Positions 58,293 through 64,000 of a stretch of 64,000 nt of DNA are shown piece by piece. Made by a program: the position numbers and the translations under genes. Numbering within the stretch: position 1 is the stretch's first letter; every line of letters begins with the position of its first letter. The notes below the pieces were generated by a model, which worked only from the letters and a program-made list of their open reading frames with translations, searched no databases and was not told where the DNA came from. This DNA is from Pisolithus tinctorius (lineage: Eukaryota; Basidiomycota; Agaricomycetes; Boletales; Pisolithaceae), in the NCBI GenBank assembly GCA_024663395.1, contig JANFAH010000023.1, forward strand, positions 930,001-994,000. The letters run 5' to 3'.

Positions 58293-59399
58293 TGTCCTGT
58301 TGTACCACAGAACATGATAAGTGGCATCTGTAACCATCAATGCTATCACTGCTTGTCCTTGCTCAACCACCCCATCACATGCTATCACATGATCTTATCT
58401 CATGGAATAAACCTCAGTCAGTCATGATGTGCCACCTGACTTTTTATACTTGAGTATTCTGTGTCCTTTGTTGTTTTTTCTTGCAATAACACATTGATGA
58501 CACACATTATAATGTTCTGTGGTAGAATAGGATAGTCCAAAATCTATGGTTGCCCTGACTGACTGGAGAAAGAGTAGCCTCTGATAGCACCCCCACCACT
58601 CATGAATGTCCTCAGTCCACTTTTGAAAGTGAAAGAGCACAAGGCAGTTCATGCAAGAAATGGGGAGTTCAGTGCTGTATTTGTGGTAGGCAGCTGTCTG
58701 ACAATAACTGAACAGCTCAGAACCTTCACAACACTTCTACCTATAACATGCTTACTTCACAGTTTATAATGCTCCAGGGTGGGATGGGATATTGATATTT
58801 TATTACACTATTTATTTATCATGTTCTGTGGTAGAGTTGTGGACAGACAAACCTGATGATTTTGACTCTGGATTCCCATGACTTTTTTGGGGGAAACTAA
58901 CACTTGATTCAGATGCTACAGGTGGAAATACATCAAAAAACAGTGGTCAAAAGTTTTTCCCATGACTTTTTATGGTGGCCAAAGTTTTGGTTAGATTGAA
59001 TGTGGTACTTAGGGTGTGGCAACATGTTATTGACCCTATATAAGGTAGGATTAAGAACCACTTCAATGAACATCATGGCTTTCTGTGAGAGCTGATGGAC
59101 ATCAGGACCCTTCTTGTATTCCTTGGGGCATCTGAGTGACTGCTTTCATTGGTCAGCACACTTTGCTTCTCTCAGAGGTAACCAAGTCTCACCAAAAGGG
59201 TCATCACCAGCACTAATGGCAAGGTTGACCAGCTGAGCACAGAGATCAGCCTCACCAACACCCATGACTTGGAATGTGGCATCATCATGTTCAAGCTCAT
59301 CCTCTGACTCACTGTCACTGGCTGTGAACTTCAAACTGTCAAGTACATTGGTGCATTTCCACTATGATACATTGCCTGTTTCAACAACAGCTGAGCTCT
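58293..59399. other. CpG-poor region without supported gene
   Basis: Right flank of element Y. A minus-strand frame at 59146-59334 is acidic (ASDSESEDELEHDD) but unrecognised. TTCTGTGGTAGA occurs near 58517 and 58825, which hints at another old repeat. Confidence 0.3.
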
Positions 59400-59904
59400 G
59401 GTTATGCAGACCAGTTGCTATTATCTTGCTGATGCAGGATTGCCATCAACTCCACAATTGCTTGTGCCATACTGTGGCCAACATTATCATCTGGCTGAGT
59501 GGGGCTGAGCAAACATCCAGTATGTACCAATACATCATCTGTACATTTGACTATCACTCATTCCCTACAGGCTGAAGGATGGAAAAGACCTCTTCAATCT
59601 TTGCCACACTATGCTTCAAAGCAATATTGAGCAAAACTTTGGAATTATAAAGTGACACTTCTGTGTCCTCACTCTCCTGCCCAAGTATAGCATGGCAGTC
59701 CAATCCTGTTTACCTGCTGCTGTGTGTTGCATTCATAATATCATCCACCTTCATGATCCTGATAATGTGGAATTCTGGATCCTGATGCAGACAATGAAGA
59801 TGATGGGCTGCTCCTGGTGCCTGAAGATGTTGATGTCAGAAGCCTGCAAGAAACTCTGTTGAATGCTGAGTCATGTAGGAAGATGAACACCTTGTGTGAC
59901 ATGA
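59400..59904 (+). pseudogene. Harbinger-like DDE transposase, 3' remnant
   Basis: Reads YYLADAGLPSTPQLLVPYCG and YHLAEWG-stop-AN (TGA where the family has Arg). After a probable 50-nt intron comes DLFNLCHTMLQSNIEQNFGI, then IK-stop-HFCVLT (again Arg lost), YSMAVQSCLPAAVCCIHNII and HDPD, and DVRSLQETLLNAESCRKMN in a shifted frame. This is the C-terminal half of the PIF/Harbinger nuclease family. The 5' half is not seen, and the right end runs into Z4. Confidence 0.72.
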
Positions 59905-60337
59905 TTGCAGTGCAAATCAATGAAGAGGTGGCCATTTCTGATGGACTTAGGTAAATGAGTGTCTGATGGATGGAGTGCTGTAGAAATGTGTAGGGTGCAA
60001 GGAGCCTTTTCAAATTCAGAAGGCAGGATCATGTGGCTGAGTACTTTAAGTGAGTGTGAGAACAGATTCAATGTCTTTGGAAATGGTGGAGATATGATGA
60101 AAACCAGAATGCCATACACAAGCACTAAAAACTTTTGATGGGTGCTTAACTTGCTTCCTCTTTTCTCTCTAGCACTGATGACTCATTCTTGTGCAAAGGG
60201 TGACTGCTAACATCCAGCAGTCTTTCTACACATGAGGGCTGTAGTCTTCATCTCCATTCATGGCTTTGTGTGCAACTCATCAATGAGTTAGGCAGAGTCA
60301 GCTGTAAACATGTCCACAACACCTTTGGTGTGTGACA
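59905..60337 (-). mobile_element. Z4: truncated Z element
   Basis: Only the first ~430 bases of the family (minus orientation, outer end TGTCACACACC at 60337). The right flank GCAC fits a decayed GCGC. It joins a Harbinger remnant to a Copia remnant, so sequence was lost on its left. Confidence 0.65.
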
Positions 60338-62403
60338 GCACTTTATGGGATCAAACAGGCTGCCTACTACTTCTATGAAACACTTCATGCTGAACTCAAG
60401 AGCCAAAGCTTCAAGCATAGCAAGGTGGATCATGCTGTAGGGAGCCGTATACTCCCTGAGGCTGGAACAGGAATCTGTCACTAAATTCCGCAGGCCTCTA
60501 CGACAAACCCGTTTCGGAATTTTTCGGAATTTTTTCCCGCTCGTGTCCTCACATTTCCTCCCAACCCCTGTCCCCTTCGGACTCTCTACCGACCTTCAGC
60601 GTGTCGCTCAGTCATCAAAACGCTGATCATTCAGTAGCCGTGCCATCGCTCAGCCACGTCACCAGTTGTCCGTGCCACTTACCTCTAAAAAACCCCGGTT
60701 TCCCCTGTCGCCCTAAATTCCGCAAGCTGGACTTCGTGCCAGTACGCTATGCTCTGCCCTCCTGTGCCACTCAGCTCCACCTCCCACTTGTACACATACT
60801 CTCATTCTGTTGGAAGATACCCCTTACCGTTGTCCCGTTCTTACTCTTGTCTACTACCCACCGGACTATTTCACGTGCATCTGTATTTCGCTGACGTCTG
60901 ACGTCCTTCCCTTTATTTTCCGGTCTTTTAGTTTTTCCGCCCCACCTTACTCCGACTCGTACCTACTTTCCCTGTACTATATAATTCCGCCATAGCGTCG
61001 GAAATAGGACACCCACCTTTTGGAGTCGCTATCTGTGTGTGTTCTGCGAGTTCGAGAGTTTCAAGAGTCTAAAGTGCGTATATAGAGTCTGCTGCGCCTT
61101 CAGTGTCCCCAGAGGTCTTCGTGTCTCCTGTGTCCTCCAGCCCTGCACACCTAATCCTGTGTCCCTTTTGCTTCGAATTCGCTCCTCTTGACGTGAAGCG
61201 ACCCCTCGGAATTTCATATACCCGTCTTGCTGTTCCTCATGCGTCTACATCTGCCCGGAATTAAATTCCGTGACTCTCGCTTGAATTTCCCCACCGCTTC
61301 TGAGCCCATTCTCAACCTCTCCTTCCACACAGTACCCCTTGGGACGATCCTAGGGAATTCTCCCTTCACCCTTCCTCTAGTCGCACGCTTCCCAGAAGTC
61401 GTGTCCCACAATGCAATTTTTGTCTTCTGTCAGCTTGAGGTCATCTGCATGGCTACTTGGTATGTTGATGATGGTCTGAGCAGCAGTAACAATGAACATT
61501 TTCTCACTGAGGTCAAACATTGCCTACATCTTTCTTTTGGAATCTTAGACATGGGACCTGTCACCAGGTACCTTGGTATTCAGTTTGAATGTGATCATCA
61601 TACTCACAAGCTCTGGCTTCATCAGGGAGAATATATTGTACATCTGCTGCAGGAGTATGACCTTGCAGACTGTCACCTGGTACACCTACCAATGGACCCT
61701 GTGCATCCCTTCCTCACTGACATTGAGGCCACCAAACTCATTGAGCCTGCTGACCTGAGGTCCCTCTATCTGAAACTCATAGGCAAGTTACTGTACCTCT
61801 CTGCCTGCACCCACCCCAAAATTTCCCTCACTGTTCAACTCCTTATGCTTTCTTGTCCCAGTGCACACCTACTTGCTGCTGCAAAACATGTTCTTCATTA
61901 TCTTGCAGGCATGGTCAGTTTTTGGCTTCATTATGGAGAACATACTTGCAGCCCTCTCTTATGTGGCTTCAGCAATGCAGACTGGGCAACAAACCCTGAG
62001 GATTGCATCTCTGTCACTGGTTACTGCTGGTTTTATTATGGGGGCATCATTGCCCACTCTTCTAAGAAGCAAACCATGTGGGTGCTGTCATCAACTGAGG
62101 CCAAGCACATGGCAGTCACCACACCTATTCAAGAGGGTCTCTAGATTAGGTCTTTTCTATCCTCTGTCAGGTCTCTACACCAATAATGCAGGGGCAATTG
62201 CCCTCTCCCAGGAGGCTGCCAATAACCATCACACAAAGCACATCAACATACACTATCACTTCTGCCATTCTCACATTGAGTCTGGAACCTTCCTCCTCAA
62301 GTGGCTCACATCCTCCCAGAATACTGCTGATGTTCTCACTAAGGCTCTCCCACATCCTTCTTTCTCTCATCATATGATGGGTCTCTCACTCATGTCCCAT
62401 TGA
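60338..62403 (+). pseudogene. Ty1/Copia pol remnant: reverse transcriptase and RNase H
   Basis: Starts within RT (ALYGIKQAAYYFYETLHAEL, KVDHA), is split by solo LTR V, and resumes with the active site ATWYVDDGLSSSN, RYLGIQFECDHHTHKLWLHQ, LIGKLLYLSACTHPKISLTV and NADWATNPEDCISVTGYCW. RNase H-like end: SSTEAKHMAVT, a TAG instead of Trp near 62142, then NNAGAIALSQEAANNHHTKH and NTADVLTKALPHPSFSHH. The 5' part (gag, integrase) is absent. Confidence 0.83.
60436..61410 (+). repeat. Young CpG-rich solo LTR V
   Basis: 975 bp, ends TGTAGGGAGCCG and GTGTCCCACA, starting with a palindrome AGGGAG...CTCCCT. Exact 4-bp duplication ATGC on both sides (60432-60435, 61411-61414). Possible TATA at 60979-60985 (ACTATATAA). 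It is full of CpG while the Copia sequence around it has almost none, so it is the youngest insertion here. Confidence 0.85.
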
Positions 62404-62572
62404 GGGGGCATTGGTTTGGTTTTCAACAGTCACTTTTCAGTCATTTTTCAGTATGCTTTTCTTTTCAGTTCTTCTTTTCTGCATGGGGAGCTCTCTTATG
62501 CATAATGGACATCACCACATGCTTTCATTTTCTTTCCTTTTTTCGTCTTCTTTCCATGTTCACATGTGTTCA

Positions 62573-62840
62573 GTTGAGGGGGCATGTTGGAGTCAATGGT
62601 CATGTGCCTGACACACTTGTATGTATAGAGTTGTTTACTTTAGTTTACACCTCAGTCATTGTGTCTATGATGCTGAGGTGAGTATGGTAACCCCCTGAGG
62701 ATGCATACACCTACTCATGTCATGCAGTGTGTCCAATAAGGTATTGTCAATGTAGTCATTGTGTCTATGACACTGAACATGTCCAATAAGTCTTACAACA
62801 TCCTGTATATACAATATATTGTGCAGAATAACACTTTCTT

Positions 62841-62875
<35 letters not shown>

Positions 62876-62883
62876 TCTTGACA
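62573..62883 (+). repeat. Copia polypurine tract and 3' LTR
   Basis: GTTGAGGGGGCA (62573-62585) precedes TGTTGGAGTCAATGG, a typical Copia LTR start. The LTR probably ends at ATCTTGACA (62883). It contains GTATATACAATATATT as a TATA-like segment. No second LTR or target duplication seen. Confidence 0.6.
62841..62875 (+). repeat. TAC trinucleotide microsatellite
   Basis: About eleven TAC units, inside the proposed Copia LTR. Confidence 0.95.
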
Positions 62884-63048
62884 ATTTCAACTTTTTTGAC
62901 TATTCTAAACTTAGTCTGTATTGGGTATGACCAGAAATAGCCATAATAGTCAAAATAGACAAATAATTCCATAAAAAACACAGTTAGTATTTGGTTAATT
63001 TCCTGATGCAATTTTATCACAAGTTATATGTATCCCCTCATTTCTTGC

Positions 63049-63203
63049 AGCAGCAGTATGATATTCCCTGTAACACATTTGACCCATCACATATTGCATC
63101 ATCTTCTAACCTAGACAGGCAGCCTAACTTCAGTAATGTAAATGATGCTCACTTGCCAGGACCCACTAGTACATACCACTATGAATACTACTCCAATACC
63201 TAG
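63049..63203 (+). CDS. Isolated last exon of an unknown protein
   Basis: After CTCATTTCTTGCAG, a frame QQYDIPCNTFDPSHIASSSN and LDRQPNFSNVNDAHL ends YYSNT-stop at 63203. It looks like a real terminal exon, but no upstream exon is visible before the Copia LTR. The gene may have been cut by the transposons. CpG-poor. Confidence 0.35.
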
Positions 63204-63788
63204 CTAGCAATTGAATGTAGTTATTAACACTGCTAATGAATGCCAAGTGGAGTAAGATTCAGCATGAGTGACCTTGTGTGACTGACATGACATTTTTGTG
63301 ACTGCCAGCTGCACTGTGAGGGATAATATAAACCCTATTGACAACTTTTCTTCTGATATAAGGACAATTAGAACAGTTAGAAACACTGCTGTTTCCCTGA
63401 TGTGGGATTCCATGGTCTGACCCAAATGGTCACCAATTTTCTCATGTTGCTTCACACCACAATGTACCAAGGCTTGAAAGGCACGACAACAAGTGTACCA
63501 CTGCCTGTCTATCAGTGTTCTGCCAGTCAATGAACACAGTTCACGATCAGTGACTGTGAATCACGGGAAAGTCACTGAATGTCAGTAAGGTATCCTCACT
63601 CATGACAACTGTCCATCATCATTCAATCCTTAGACATTTGGAGATAGTAATCATTGGTATGTCATACCGTATTTGAACCTTACAAGCCAGAGCAAATGGT
63701 AAAACAATCTCATAACAAGGTAAATTGAAAAAGAGTGATAACTCGTAAATGGAAACTGACAAGTCATAAATTCCAGAGCGAGTGTTCA
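63204..63788. other. Unassigned region
   Basis: No feature supported. CpG frequency returns to normal near 63,780. Confidence 0.3.
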
Positions 63789-64000
63789 TCAAACTGCAGT
63801 CGCACCGCTTGCCGTTCTACTGTGATCTGGGAAGGCGCCCGTGTGTCTCTGTGGTGCTGCGATCCTGAAAAACAGCGCCATTCAAATTTCAGACACTCTA
63901 CATACAACTACAAAACTTACGACTTGTTGACGATACTTTCCGAGCCGGTGTAGATAAGAAGGTCGTAGACCAACCCTCCAACTTGCATACCAAGAATGGG
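63789..64000 (-). CDS. Aquaporin/aquaglyceroporin, C-terminal part
   Basis: Two exons in phase: 64000-63921 and 63864-63789 (56-nt intron). The first encodes PILGMQVGGLVYDLLIYTGS followed by ESIVNKS, the last transmembrane helix and its exit in fungal major intrinsic proteins. The second is a short tail ending at TGA (63789-63791). The pore-forming part lies to the right of the window. Confidence 0.7.

Noticed and set aside
1..64000. tRNA or rRNA genes
   Set aside because: I looked for cloverleaf-like box A/B pairs and conserved rRNA segments and found none that I can support.

Overview
The window looks like nuclear DNA of a basidiomycete fungus, most likely an agaricomycete. Its genes are dense, split by many ~50-nt GT-AG introns, and belong to typical fungal families. 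I worked by reading only. The exon maps of ORC5, the CIR-domain gene, the AIM9-like gene, the RBR ligase and URB2 were checked for phase by hand.

Left part (1-25,060), CpG-rich and mostly host genes: an OPT oligopeptide transporter (-, runs off the left edge), ORC5 (-), a CIR N-terminal-domain protein (+, sharing a 58-bp promoter with ORC5), an AIM9/APH-like kinase-fold protein (-), a small unknown gene (-), an RWD-RING-IBR ubiquitin ligase (-), five decayed copies of an orphan ORF (two at 11.6-13.1 kb, three at 17.8-19.4 kb), a broken GH43 glycosidase, a G-domain P-loop GTPase (-) and the ribosome-biogenesis gene URB2 (+).

Middle (25,960-32,263): a second G-domain GTPase (+). Between two of its ordinary exons lies a 4-kb array of about 50 near-identical units. 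Each unit looks like a complete ~77-nt intron (GTGAGT, CTGAC, TTCATAG). Neighbouring units are separated by exactly three variable nucleotides. Read as codons these triplets contain no stop, keep the reading frame, and supply roughly the number of residues that the paralogous GTPase has at the same place. This is the most remarkable feature of the window: a protein segment apparently encoded by single-codon exons.

Right part (33,331-62,900), transposon-rich and CpG-depleted: a 25-kb nested structure. A chromodomain Ty3/Gypsy element (Y, minus strand, TSD TAAAG at 33,331 and 58,288) is interrupted by another Ty3/Gypsy element (X, 36,423-46,472), by solo LTRs (C, W1, W2) and by a ~1.8-kb LTR-like family (Z1-Z3). 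Beyond it are a Harbinger-like transposase remnant, a Z fragment, a Copia element and a young CpG-rich solo LTR (V). Nearly all premature stops that I could interpret are CGA to TGA. The secondary insertions have 4-bp target duplications consistent with an original NCGN. Both Gypsy elements carry a plus-strand (antisense) cysteine-cluster gene between the integrase and the 3' LTR.

The window ends with an isolated exon and the C-terminus of an aquaporin (-).
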